Assembly: GCA_948474755.1 (NCBI GenBank)
Contig: CAOLHI010000420.1
Location: 186,001-250,000, forward strand
Direction: 5' to 3'
DNA from: Ctenosaura bakeri
Taxonomy: Eukaryota; Chordata; Lepidosauria; Squamata; Iguanidae
DNA: 64,000 nt
Made by a program: the position numbers and the translations under genes. Positions 25,124-36,092 of this stretch are shown here, one piece after another; within the stretch, counting starts at the first letter, position 1, and the number at the start of each line of letters is the position of its first letter. Under the pieces are notes generated by a model. It was not told where the DNA came from. It saw only the letters and a list, made by a program, of their open reading frames with translations, and made no database searches.

Positions 25124-26959
25124 TGTAAAACACTAATGCTAGGTTCTTGTTATAATCTGGATCCGAATCTGGTTGGTGGACACTGGCTAACGGGAAACTT
25201 AGCCTTAATTGTGGTTAGGGTGACTTAAACCATCATTGATGCAGGTTATATTGAGATGTAGTGCTTAGCTATGTTTTAGTGTTATTTCAGTGAGTCTGAG
25301 ACTCATGAGTGTTATACTTCTCTTTCTTCCTCCAGTGCAGCTGAGAGTAGGGTTGCCAGGTGAAATAAGGATCAGGGTTCCTGCCCCTTTACTGGTTATG
25401 TAGAAGAGGGTATTTCAGCAAGTGTTGCTTGTGTGAGAAGCACACTGTTGAAATTCTACTAGACAACTATTAAAGGACTCTGTTGCTTACTTCACCTGAC
25501 AACTCTAGCTGAGAGGAAAAATTGTAAACTTTATTCCCGTTCTCAACTAATCATCACTTGTTATAATGTCCAAGCATCAATACACTGGCTTAATGAAACA
25601 AGCCAGTATCATATTATTGTTCCATATCCTTAAACTGTATTTAGACTAACCACAATTCTCACATAATACATAACAGACAACAGTTAGCTGAAGATGAACA
25701 GATTTCATTGCAGCTGTGCCAGAGAAGGAGAGGGAAAGGCAAGTGTCTGAACAAGGGTATTCTGATTGAAAGTGCGGTGTTCATTGCAACATGAGATGAG
25801 AGGGAATAGGAGATGTAATATCTGCTCCCCCAATGTACTCTGGACCTCTGAATCAGAGTTAGTAATATGAAATAAATTTATACCAGGCCCTGGGATACAT
25901 CACTGCTACTTGTCAAGCTGCGAAACTCATCCACATACTTTCTTGTAAAGCAGAAAAGAATGTGATGAGCTCTTAAATGAGTGAACAACTGACTTAATAG
26001 GATGCAATGACCTAAAAATAGAAATCAAGCACTCCATAGCAGATGCAAATATTTTTAATATAAATGTGTAGCTGACTTGTGTTATGTTTTTATGCTCCCA
26101 CAGCTGTTTTCAGTCTCCCAGTGGGTAATGTTACTGATTCAGTGTTGCAATCTGAGTATATTCATGTAGAGTGCAGCAATTCAACATGTGAATGACCTTG
26201 CTCAGTTTTAAAAAGGAAGAAATGCAATGTAAGGGTTTGCAGTGTGTGACAGGATGTTTAATCAGCTTCTCTGCTTTAAGGAACAGTAGGAAGGAAATGG
26301 TGTGTTAAAGATTATGATTCCATATACATCCTAACTTGCTACACCAGGATCTTAGGACAAAGGGAGATCAATTTTGTTTTTCCTACTGAACCCTCTATTT
26401 TTAGATACTCTATGGTGTTATTCCTTAACTGCTCTTGGTTTTTCTTTTCTGTTTTTGCATCTCCCCCCGCCGCCCGCTCTTTCTTCTGATGCCCTGTTTA
26501 ATTTTTGCTAATGTATTTATATCCATGATAAATTATTTATATAACAAATTGCGTGCACATTCCCACAAGGGAAGAAAATAATGAAGACATAAGTAAAATC
26601 ATAGTCTGTCAGGATGTATCTTTAAAAAAAGAAACTGAGACTGAATGTCCCCTGTAGCTAAAATCTGCTGCAACCTCTATTTTTAAAAAATTGCTTATTG
26701 GACATAAGGGAGCGGTTTCCATTTTATTATTATGGACTCTCCATTTCAAACTGAGAATACCACTGGAGATATATTGAAGAGGATTTATCCATTTTTTTCT
26801 TGCCCAATGCAGTCAGTCTTACCTTGTACTATTTCAGGATTTTTTTTTTAAAGTAGAGATTTTGAAATTGTGAATAGATCGTTTCATTATAAGGATCTAA
26901 AGTGCACGTGTCCTCTGAAATGTGTTCCACTGAGTCCAACATAATGTGCACTGGATTGT
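25124..26959. other. Spacer without recognised features
   Basis: No feature recognised in about 1.8 kb. Confidence 0.4.
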
Positions 26960-27320
26960 ATACCCACCAACATTTCATAGCTGAAAACCAGAATATGTGT
27001 GGCCAAACAACATCAGCATGTGGCCAAGCTGGCAAAAGTTATTAATGAGGAAGAACACACAAGATAGGAGAGGATGCAGCAGTTTGCTTTTGCCACAGTC
27101 TGCTGGGAAGGGCAAGCTCTCTCCCCTGCTGTGAGTTAAACTGAGTGTAAACTACTTTTGTACTTTGAACTCAGATTGCAGCAGCTGAAGTAGACTGAGG
27201 ACAAAGGGGAAAGTGGGAGAAAAGGAGAGAAACGGGGGCATTTTAAAAGCAGCTGAAAAAGTCAGACAACAGAGGATTAATTGGGAGTGTCCCTACCAAA
27301 TGAGCAGAGTTTGAAAATAT
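26960..27320 (+). mobile_element. Family 2 TIR MITE with target duplication
   Basis: Left end 'atacccaccaacatttcatag', right end 'gtttgaaaatat'. The 8 bp before it (26,952-26,959, tggattgt) and after it (27,321-27,328, gagattgt) match at 6 of 8 bases, consistent with an 8-bp hAT-type duplication. Confidence 0.75.
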
Positions 27321-27535
27321 GAGATTGTGGAGGAATGTGTGGTCGAAGGTGACAGTAAGGCTTACAGGACTGTAAGAGCCTGCTTTCAAGTAAACAGTAA
27401 TATCTTCTGGCCAAAATTTCACAATAGTTATAACATTTTACCGCCTTGAAACGGATAAGACCACATGCAAAATTCTGCAGAAAGGAATAAAAGGCCTAAC
27501 TGATGGAGAAGCCAACTAGAAGAAATTGAATCTGA

Positions 27536-27713
27536 GGGCCTTTCTACACTATACTGTTATTGTGCTATTATTCCATTTTCAACATCCTATGTAGTTTACA
27601 GAGGGACATTTAGAATTCTCAAAGAGCTTGTTGGCCTCAATGAACTACAAACCCCAGAATTCCATAGGATGTTGAAAGTGGAATAAGAGCACTATAACAC
27701 TGTAGTGTGGTAA
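27536..27713. mobile_element. Family 1 palindromic MITE with target duplication
   Basis: Left flank 27,528-27,535 (gaatctga) and right flank 27,714-27,721 (gactctga) match at 7 of 8 bases. The arms are typical; part of the centre is deleted. Confidence 0.85.
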
Positions 27714-27951
27714 GACTCTGAATGTCGTCAAGATGAATGCTGACTTACAATGTAGCTGTTGATTCAGTGGGTCTGCTCTAGTTGGCACTATCAATTGGAT
27801 TTGGAAGATTAATTTAGATAATTAGATAATTTAACTTGTGGATGCGTCTGCCATTGTAATTAAGTGCATGATTGAATCTACCATTTTAAGTTGTGCCAAC
27901 TGCATGTTTTGTACCAATTTTAACTGGATTTTAACAATTTTGCAGTTGTAT

Positions 27952-28183
27952 GAGAGCCAATATAGTGGTTAGAGTATTGGATTAGGACTTGGGGAATCTA
28001 GGATTCAAAACACTGCTCACTCATGGAAACCCATTGAGTGATCTTGGACAAGTCACACACTCTCACAGAAAGGCAATGGCAAACCCTCTCTGAACAAATC
28101 TTTTCAAGAAAACTCTGTTATAGGGTCACTTTAGGATCGCCACGTGTTGGATATGACTTGAAGGCATATAACACACAAACAAG
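27952..28183 (+). mobile_element. tRNA-derived SINE (Sauria type), nearly full length
   Basis: Head 'gagagccaatatagtggttagagtattggattaggact', B-box-like 'aggattcaaaac', body 'catggaaacccattgagtgatcttggacaagtcacacactctca', tail 'gatatgacttgaaggcatataacacacaaac'. Confidence 0.85.
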
Positions 28184-28424
28184 CACATTTGTATGTCACT
28201 TTTCTTATAAGTTAGCACTCCTTTCTATACAAGAGTACTCAGACTATTTCAACACTTTGTCATTCTGCCTATTTCTCTAGAAATTGGACTAAGTGTGAAC
28301 ATTCTACGGCAAACCATTTGTCTCCTATGAGTGAACAAGTTTGTAAACATTTCAATGTTGAATATTGGGGTTTGTAATTTATTCATAGTTGAAAAACTCA
28401 TGATTGAAAAAAAAATCTGGATAG

Positions 28425-28560
28425 ATATGCCCAGAAGAGATTGGTCTTTAATGATGTTTTAAACACAGACAGCTAATCTAGCTGTCAGATCTCTTCTGGC
28501 AGGCTATTGCACAATTTGGGGGCAGCTGATGACCTAAATGTCCCACAGAAGCCCTGAGGA
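28425..28560 (-). mobile_element. L2-type LINE 3' fragment
   Basis: Read on the minus strand, the segment translates near 28,490-28,515 to the L2 ORF2 C-terminal word NSLPEEI, followed by a 'K..L...LF'-like end. Short, old copy. Confidence 0.55.
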
Positions 28561-29319
28561 TACAGTATACGTTATATATGAGGATGTGTAGAGCTGGCCT
28601 ACATGATAGAAAATACAGGTGTGTTGACTAGTGAGGTTGCTGCAATTCAGAAGTGTGAATTTCACTATCTTCAGGATTTTCTAAAATCTGAAATTATTAA
28701 AAGCTTTGCTAAAATTTTATTAAGTAAACATAAGCACAAGTTACAAAAGGTGGGGTGTTAAAGCATTGGCAAAATATTAAAAGCAAATTGCTGTCATAGG
28801 AACATTAAGCTTTACTTGAGCATGTAATTAGAAGAAATATATGTGAATACCAATAGGTTTTCCCAGATGGTATACATTACTTGCCCCAGTAAAATTATGT
28901 TTATGGAACAGTACTTCATGCAGTATGTTAGGCTTGTTGCAAATAGGAGAACTTCTTTGAAAGGCAATTCTGTCTTGAAATATAACAAGTCTCATCTGTA
29001 ATGAACGGAGTTAAGTTAGATGATTTTCCACAAGGAAAAACCAGGGTTTTTTCCTAGATCGCTGCACTTTTCCATTGCGATAGTCATGCTGAATAACATA
29101 TAAAACAGTTTACTGAGATTTAGCTTATTTTTCTGTCTTTCTTGGTGGTTATAGGAAGAAGCTGAGAAGAATTGCCAGCATCAGAGATGATGCTGATGTA
29201 TGTGTTTTGTACACTCCACCCACTTCTGTATCAGTAAGAACCATTTACTACAAATCCTGTGTGTTCAGCAACTCTTATGCACCAATGCTATACATGTCTA
29301 GTCAGACAATAAAAGTTAC
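28561..29319. other. Spacer; one weak exon-like island
   Basis: Mostly featureless. At 29,157-29,202 a pyrimidine-rich tract ending in 'tatag' precedes 43 bp that are followed by 'gtatgtg', so the island could be read as a mini-exon. I do not annotate it as coding. Confidence 0.3.
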
Positions 29320-29503
29320 TTTACACTGCACAGTTATAGCACTTGGCTATCCCTTTAATAGCCATGGTTGCATCCTGTGGAATCCTGGGATTTGTATTTT
29401 GGTGAGGTACAAACAGTTCTCTGGTTGAGAATACTGAATACAGAACTATGTGTGCCAGGATTCTATAGGATGGAACCATGGCAGTTAAAGTGATATCGAA
29501 GTG
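29320..29503. mobile_element. Family 1-related MITE, second subfamily
   Basis: 'cactgcacagttatagcactt' and 'ccatggttgcatcctgtggaatcctgggattt' face 'ccaggattctataggatggaaccatggcagttaaagtg'. This subfamily has 'ggcagttaaagtg' where the main family has 'gttgaaagtggaat'. Also seen at 58,125-58,350. Confidence 0.65.
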
Positions 29504-29564
29504 TTGTTATTGTGTGGTGTAAAAAAGTGGCAGGTCGCAGTGACTTCACTGTTAAAGTACAAAC

Positions 29565-29672
29565 CTGAAGTGAGTAAGTCCTGTATGGCAATTCTGTACA
29601 CACTCACCTTAGAGTAAGTCCTATTCCCCTCAGTGGCACTTACTTCTGAGTAGACATGTGGTGGATTGGACA
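29565..29672. repeat. Short interspersed 'gagtaagtcc' repeat
   Basis: Contains 'tagagtaagtcctattcccctcagtggcacttacttctgagtagaca', a palindromic motif common in squamate DNA. Related sequence lies at about 8,054-8,114, 38,325-38,412 and 57,266-57,340. Transposon class unknown. Confidence 0.4.
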
Positions 29673-29875
29673 CTTTTTGTTTCTTAATCCTTTTTATTTA
29701 CTTTATTTCTATGTCATTTGTCATTTCACTTGAGATAGGTAAGAAAACTTGCAGTTCCATTTCAAGACAGAAGTATAACAGTAAACTAAAGGATCACATA
29801 ATAGTAATAGCCACAACAATGAGGCAATTGCTAGTTTTGGCCTCTCCCAATAATCTGCTCGTCACGACACATTGC

Positions 29876-30244
29876 ATATTCTCTCAACATTCCACAGATG
29901 AAAACCAGGACATGCGTGGCCAGGCGACTTCAGAATGTAGTCAAGACAGCAAAAGTGATTAACAAGGAAAAACACACAAAATAGAAGAGGCTGAAGCAAA
30001 TAGGAAAGGCTGAAGCAAGGGGACTATTCTGTGCCTGCTCCCACTTTCCACCCTGCTTAGTTAAATGAGTGCAAACAATTTTTTGCACTTTGAATTCAGT
30101 TTGCGGCAACTGAAATAATCCAAGGACAAAAGGAGACAGTGGGAGGGGAAGGGAAAGCGGGACATTTTAAAAACAGCTGAGATCGTGGGGTAACAGAGGA
30201 CTAATTTGGATTGTTCTTGCCAAATTGGGAGAGGTGGAGAGTAT
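29876..30244 (+). mobile_element. Family 2 TIR MITE with target duplication
   Basis: Ends 'atattctctcaac' and 'ggtggagagtat' are inverted. Flanks 29,868-29,875 (cacattgc) and 30,245-30,252 (aacattgc) match at 7 of 8 bases, supporting an 8-bp duplication. Confidence 0.8.
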
Positions 30245-30616
30245 AACATTGCTACATTCAGTGGCTTTTGTCTAATCCACCAAAGCAGTTGGTATGTTTT
30301 TAATTAGTTTTACAACCCACTGTTCTCTCAGTGAAAGATACTAGACAGTTTCTAATGTAGATTTTTAGAAGATACAGTTAAAAACAACCATAATGTTAAA
30401 TTACTTGTTATTAAACATTACTAAATTAAAACCAGTTTTAAAGCATTTAAAACATAACAGATGGTTGGGGGCAGTACAGGAACTAAATTGGTCCTTCTTC
30501 TGAAGCTTCGGCAATGATGTTAATTTTAAAACAGGTTTTGGCTGACCCTACCTCTGCTTCTGTAGCTTGTTCATTTCCCCCCCCCTAATGCTGTACTGGA
30601 GCACAGCTTATACTCA

Positions 30617-30740
30617 GAGCTTGGAAAATGTACTTAGATTATGACTCCCAGAATTCCCAGTCAGTGTGACTACAGATCATCCTGACTGAGAGGTTCTAAG
30701 AGATGTATTTCAAAAAGCCTAAACTTCCCAAGATCCAGCT
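30617..30740. mobile_element. Old MITE fragment, family 5-like
   Basis: 'cagagcttggaaaatgtactta...atgactcccagaattcccagtcagtgtgac' resembles the common lizard MITE type with 'actcccagaattcc'. Ends are poorly defined. Confidence 0.4.
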
Positions 30741-32138
30741 TAGAAATGATATGCAACTTCTCCAGCATTGTAGTAAATGAGGTACAGTTCACACAAACAA
30801 ACCATTGGGATACTATGGATGAGTGGATGGGCCTAAGATCAAATGGCTGGATCGACTTCGATCTAATTTCCAGCTTGGTACACGAAATCCAGAGCTAAAA
30901 CATGCCTACTATATTTTATCTGGCATTTGCTTAAAGATCTTGAGCACAGATGAGGTTTACCATCTCTCTAGATAATCTTCTTTGGATATTTTGTTTTACT
31001 TTGTTGAGTTGGTCTTAACGGTCAAGATGATTAACTGGAGTCAAAAGCTCCACTCTGTAACTTAAGGCCATCAGATCCAGTCCCACAGTTGGAGACACCA
31101 GCAGAGAACACATCTTTGCTATCTTTTTTGTATGCAAGCCCATAAAACATTTAAGGTCTTGTTTTGCCAAGTGTCAATCTTTCATTTCAACCTATGCATC
31201 TCAGAATGTCAATTCATCATGTGAATTAACTCTGGAATCTATTACAGTGAGTAGAAAAGGCAGGTTAAGGTAATGGCGGGTGGACAGAGTTTTTACATCA
31301 GGCAAAGACTTACTAAAGAGTTTTCTTTGAAATAAAATTGTCCAGTTGACTTACAATGTTTTTGTTTCTTTATATAAAATCCAATATAGTACAAAATCAA
31401 GCCAAATGCATTTTTTAACATTTAGAAGTTGTATTAAAGGGAACATCAGTTCCCCAGTATAGTAATAAACCTGAGTTGCTCTTTATGGTGACATAGTCAT
31501 AATAATCAGGAAAGTAAACCATCGTGAGTCCTTGCAAGTATATTTATTATAGGAAAATCTAGCCATGCTTATTAGAACACAAGATCTCAGAACATTAATA
31601 AATGTTTATACATTGCATGCATTTGGTGGTAGTATTTATTCTTAATCACATGGCGGGTTGCCACCTCTGATCCCACTGCTAACCACTCTTGCTTCCATTT
31701 CTCCCCAAAGGCAGATCAGTTTTATATCCTTGCTTTTTAATGACTAATTTATTTTAGTTTGCCAAATATTTGGGGGAAGAATCTTTTTAGTGTTCCTTCC
31801 TCCCCTCTCAGTGGAGCAGAAAATATCTCTAATGTCATGTTGATTGCAGAGCTGTGCTTTCTGGGTTTCCTGTCCTTCTTTTGCTTCCAAATATCCTTCT
31901 TTCCAGCCCTCCGTTTCTCTGTACAGTTTGCACTTGGATATTCTGTGTGTATGTTATTCAGAATTCATGGGACTGCAAGAAGGCAGAAGAGCCATTACAC
32001 ATAGTATTGTCCTCTGACTTCTCTTCCACTGACTACACCATGCATTTTTTCTATGGTCTTGTTTGGATGTAATGCAAGACTGCATACAGCTTAATATTTA
32101 CATCTAAACTTGGACAAATTCATTACTATTAAGTAGGG
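30741..32138. other. Spacer without recognised features
   Basis: No gene or repeat family recognised. Confidence 0.4.
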
Positions 32139-32274
32139 CAGTGGTTCTCAACTTTCAGTCTTCAAGATATTTTGGACTTCAACTCCCAGAAGCCCAAGTC
32201 AACATAGTTATTGAGCAGGGATTCTGGGAAACCAAGTCTAAAACATCTGGAAGACCAGAGGTTGAGAACTGCTG
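32139..32274. mobile_element. hAT (Charlie-like) MITE
   Basis: Terminal inverted repeats 'cagtggttctcaac' and 'gttgagaactgctg' are of the hAT-Charlie type. The interior 'ttggacttcaactcccagaagccc' mirrors 'gggattctgggaaaccaagtc'. It ends 32 bp before the provirus. Confidence 0.75.
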
Positions 32275-32302
32275 GACTAGAGGTTGCTGAAACTATTGAG
32301 AA

Positions 32303-32306
32303 ATAT
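32303..32306. repeat. Provirus target-site duplication, left copy
   Basis: The 4 bp atat directly precede the LTR start. The same 4 bp follow the 3' LTR at 36,610-36,613. Four bp is the duplication size of murine-leukaemia-type gammaretroviruses. Confidence 0.7.
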
Positions 32307-32443
32307 TGAGGAAGAATAGGGAAAAAGAAACAAAGTAGAGTAGAAGTTCTACTTGCAACATTAAAGAATGCACAGCTATAGAATGGTCTATTCTCTATTG
32401 TATTATGTAGAGTAACCAATCAGATTTGTACAACACATCTGGT
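32307..32443 (+). repeat. 5' LTR remnant (U3 start only)
   Basis: Aligns with the first ~130 bp of the 3' LTR with about six substitutions, a 1-bp indel and a 7-bp indel. Similarity stops at 'catctggt'. The rest of the LTR (TATA box, R, U5), the primer site, the leader and the gag N-terminal part are missing. Because both LTRs are copied to be identical at integration, this deletion must have happened after insertion. Confidence 0.85.
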
Positions 32444-32448
32444 ACAAG

Positions 32449-32479
32449 AGGCGAGTGCAAAGTGTACAGGCGAGTGCAA
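32449..32479. repeat. Two copies of a 12-bp direct repeat at the deletion scar
   Basis: 'aggcgagtgcaa' occurs at 32,449-32,460 and again at 32,468-32,479 (19-bp period), exactly between the 5' LTR remnant and the first gag-like codons. It may mark replication slippage at the deletion joint. Confidence 0.6.
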
Positions 32480-33207
32480 TATATACTCCCTTCATCATGT
32501 CAGACCTCCTTAATTGGAAGACACACTATGCTACTCATACCGATAAGTCTCAGGAAATAATAGAACCTTGCTCCAGTATCATGGCCTCCCATATTCCAAA
32601 TTGGCAAAATTGCCAACAATTGTTAATGACCTTGTTCACTACTGAAGAGCGGAGAAGGATAATTCAACATGTTGAACGGATAGCCTGGAACAGGGCACAC
32701 ACACACACCCCCGAGAGGCAAACCCTGAGCAATGGATGAGGAGGAGAGTTCCCTTAGCTGATCCAGGTTGGGATCCAAATAACCCAGACCAAATGGCTAT
32801 GCTCATGGAGTACCAGGCCCTCTTGGTGGAGACCATGAGGGAAGGAATGAAGAGACCTGTTAACATGTCCAAGCTTTCAGAGGTTCTTCAGGGACCCACC
32901 AAACCTCCGGGGACATAATTGGAAAGGCTACTTAATGCCTACAGGCAGTTTACTCCTGTGAATCCTGGTGATCCGGGTAACCAGCAAACTGTGAACTTGA
33001 CTTTCATGGCCCAAAGTTATCCTGATTTTAGGAAGAAACTTCAGAAGCAGGAAGGATTTGCAGGTATGAATTTGAGTCAACTGTTGGAGATTGCCCAGAA
33101 AGTGTACGTGAATAGAGATCAAGAAGAGAAACAAGAGAAGGATAGGCGAATGCATGCGAAGGCGGAGTTGTTGGCAGCCGCATTGAGCACTCAGAAGGGT
33201 GACTCTA
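32479..33207 (+). pseudogene. gag: gag remnant: capsid and start of nucleocapsid, broken
   Basis: Gag is the structural polyprotein of retroviruses. The translation resembles the gammaretroviral capsid (p30) from near its N-terminal region through the C-terminal domain, then a charged linker and the beginning of nucleocapsid, where the retroviral sequence stops at the NUMA1 joint. Matrix and p12 are missing, and no zinc knuckle is present. The first part (to about 32,730) is in one frame and the rest in another, with a (CA)n run just before the change. An in-frame TAA lies at 32,916-32,918. It is not functional. Confidence 0.85.
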
Positions 33208-34872
33208 AGCGGGGAAGAGAAAGGGGCAGGAGATGGATGAGGAGAAGGCCAAGAGACTGGCGCTGGAAGGTCAGGTGCAGCAGCTGGGGGAAGAATCCAG
33301 GACCAAAGTCCAGGAGCTTCAGCAGCAGCTGGCAGAATTGTCCTTTGCTGCCAGAGGGGAGACAGGCGAGTGCGGGAGGCTGGAAGAGAAAGTCCAAGCC
33401 CTAAGCAGGGATTGGGAGCAACTCCTGCAGAAATTGAAGGTTGAGCAAGCGAAGGTTGCAGAAGCGGAAACGCAGATGAGGCACCTTAGCATCAAATACC
33501 AAGAAGCTCTGGCTGAGCTTCAGGCCAGTTTGTCTCTTGCACATTCCCAGGCCAAGATGGCAGAGGGTGCCAAGGAGGAGCTCAGAGCTGAGATTGCCTC
33601 TTTGCAGGAGGAGATGGCGGCTGTTCACCAAGAAGCGGCCCAGAATGCAGCAAAGCGAAAAAGGATGGGCGTGAAGCAGCGCAGGCCCTCAAAGCTGCCA
33701 CCAGAGACCTGGCCGAGGAGAAACTCAAGAGAGCAGAGCTGGAGGCCAGAGTGAAGCAACTGGGTGAGCGTAACCATAAAGACCAGTTGACCCTCTCCAG
33801 TATCAGGTCTTCCCTGAAGGAGAAGGAGCACGAGGTGAAGTAGCACTCTACCTAGCTGAAGTCACTGGAGAGCAAGTTAGAGGAGGCCACGCAGCAGCAG
33901 AAACGGGAGCTAGCTCTGCGCGACAAGGAAGCAAAGCGGCTGGCAGGGGAGGAGGAGCGAGCCAGGGCTGAGCTAGCCACAGAAAAGGCTGGCAAGACAG
34001 CGCTGGAGGTCCAGCTGCAGAACCTCACCAATGAGCACTGCGTGGAGGTCTTTGGCCTCCAGGATGAGGTGGCCAGAGCCCAGGACCTGGTTGGGGAGAA
34101 AGAGAGGGAGCTGGAGGAACTGACCCTGAAGAACGTCTCTCGCAGCGAGGAGCTGAGGGACCTGCAGAAGACTGTCAGCAAGCTGAAAAGGGAGCTGGCT
34201 TCCATGGAGGCACTGAAGGAGGGGGAAGCCAAAATGCAGAAGGAGATGCAGGGCTTCCTGGAGGTGACCAGGACCCGGGAAGCAAAGTTGAAGAGTATCA
34301 AGTCCCTGGTGCACTCCAAGGACCTCTCCCTGAAAAACCTGGAGGAGGAGAAGCGCCTTCGGGAACCGGAGTGTGCTTCCAGCTGGGAGCTCTATGAGAA
34401 ACAGCTGAAGGAGTGTGAGGCACTGCGCGGTCAGATCAGGAAGCTGGAGCGGCAGTGCAAGGAGCACCAGAGCACCCTTGCCAAACTGGAGAAGGCCGTG
34501 GCAGCCTTGGGGCAAGAGCGACAAACGGAGATGGAAGCTATAAAGCAGGAGGTGGTGCAGCACAAGCAGTGAGCCTCTGAGCTGGAGAAGCTGCTGGAGG
34601 CTTCTAGGTCCATGCAGGAGGCTGCTGTGGAGAAGCTGAAGAGGGACTTCCTTGAGAAGGGAGAGCAACTGGCCCAAAACAGAGATGCCGTGTCGAGAGC
34701 CGAGAAGGAACTGGCTTCTCTGTGCACCTCGGCCCAGGAGAAGGGCAAGCCCGAGGAGAGCTGGAAGGAGCAAATGTCACAGTGCCTCCAGGAATCTGAG
34801 AGGAAGGCCAGCCTGGTCAACAGCCCGGAGCAGGAGATGTCCATCATGCACAGGCAGCTGCTGGAAAAGGAA
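33208..34872 (+). pseudogene. NUMA1: Captured NUMA1 coiled-coil fragment inside the provirus
   Basis: The translation is a continuous heptad-rich coiled coil of about 550 codons. Ordered, unambiguous local similarity to vertebrate NuMA includes words such as LALEGQVQQLGEESR, ELRAEIASLQEEMAAV, ALEVQLQNLTNEH, ELRDLQKTVSKLKREL and, at the end, ERKASLVNSPEQEMSI then HRQLLEKE. NuMA is a nuclear protein that organises spindle poles through dynein and LGN. This piece covers only the distal part of its long rod, with no globular N-terminus, microtubule/LGN-binding tail or nuclear localisation signal. The frame is broken once near the A-run at 33,655-33,675, and has stops at 33,841-33,843, 33,853-33,855 and 34,570-34,572. 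It is visibly GC-richer than its surroundings. No introns are seen, but in mammals this part of NUMA1 lies within one very large exon, so that alone does not prove an RNA source. The upstream gag frame and the NUMA1 frame do not agree at the joint. Identification as NUMA1 is strong; the donor species is unknown. Confidence 0.88.
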
Positions 34873-35820
34873 AGTCTATCTTAACGGGATACATGGATTT
34901 GCTGCCCTGGCCTCCTCAAGGTGTCAGTTGTGCACCAAAGTTAATCCCGGACAGTGACCCAAGATAGCAGAAAGACAACAGTGTCAAGGAAGCAGCCCCT
35001 TCGAGTCGCTGGTAGTAGATTTCACTGAATTGCCCCGAGCTGGAGCCTATCGCTATCTCCTTTGTACTTATACTGGATGGGTGGAAGCTTACCCCACCTG
35101 CACCGAGAAAACGCGGGAGGTCATACGAGCTACGAGCCCTGCTCTGAGATATCATTCCCCGACACAGATTACCACATCGTATAGGCTCAGATAATGGACC
35201 CGCGTTTGTCTACAAGATCATCTAAGACTTAACCACTGCTCTGGGAATCATCTGGAAGCTACACTGCTCTTACTGACCCCAGAGTTCAGGGAACGTGGAA
35301 AGGATGAATCGAACCCTAAAGACACAGTTGTCCAAATTATGCCAAGAAACGAGGTTGAAGTGGCCAGATGCTCTACCCATAGCCCATTTCAGGATAAGGT
35401 GCATGCCACATCGAACCACAGGGCTGTCCCTTTTCGAGTTGATGTATGGACGACCCCCTACTATTTTGAGTGGGTTGAGGGGAGATACAAAGGAATTGGG
35501 GAATATGGCCCTACAGGAAGAGGTTAGCACCTTAGGGAAAGCCCTGAGTAAAATGAGGGAGTACACGTTAGAGCAGCGTCTTCCCTTCCTACAGACTCAG
35601 GCACATCCCTTCCAGCCAGGAGATGAAGTATGGGTGAAGGATTGGAAAGGAGAGCCACTCAGCCCTGGGTGGAGGGGGCCTTACTAGGTTATACTGACAA
35701 CTCCTACCACAGTGAAGGTAGCAGGGTAGAGGCCTTGGGTGCATTACACTAGGATAAAAAGGGCTCATACTGACTGGACTGCCACCCCAATCATAGGGCA
35801 ACCCTTGAAGATGAAGATCA
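34873..35820 (+). pseudogene. pol: pol remnant: integrase, broken
   Basis: Integrase inserts viral DNA into host DNA. The remnant starts near the CxxC half of the N-terminal zinc-binding domain. The three catalytic acidic codons can be picked out: Asp at 35,018-35,020, Asp at 35,190-35,192 and Glu at 35,298-35,300, the last two 35 residues apart as in D,D(35)E integrases. A frame change and stops separate the first Asp from the others. From 35,295 to 35,687 the catalytic-core end and the C-terminal domain are open. After that, stops occur in the extreme C-terminus, which should overlap the env start. Everything upstream in pol (protease, reverse transcriptase, RNase H) is missing. Confidence 0.88.
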
Positions 35821-36092
35821 CCAGAAGGCAGTAAGGAAGACAGGGACTAGGCCGTGCTGTGTTCACATTCTGGGAAGCTGAACACCCGGTACACAGCCAG
35901 ATCCCCATCTGGAGAGGAAAGAAGATTGGGACTAGGTCCTACTGCAGTTGCTACCAGGGACGCATTGCTTTACATACGGCCAGATCCTGAATGTGGGAAA
36001 CAATATTGTGGGTTGGAGGAGGTATGGGGCAGCGGCAGGCCTTGGCTATATATTGTATCACTTCAGACAGTGGTATTGTGGGTCTGGACAAT

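Noticed and set aside
32928..33155. Minus-strand open frame over the gag remnant
   Set aside because: Shadow of the gag coding strand.
33973..34773. 266-codon minus-strand open frame
   Set aside because: It is the mirror of the NUMA1 coiled-coil coding strand (leucine/glutamine-rich because the plus strand is CAG/GAG-rich), not a gene.
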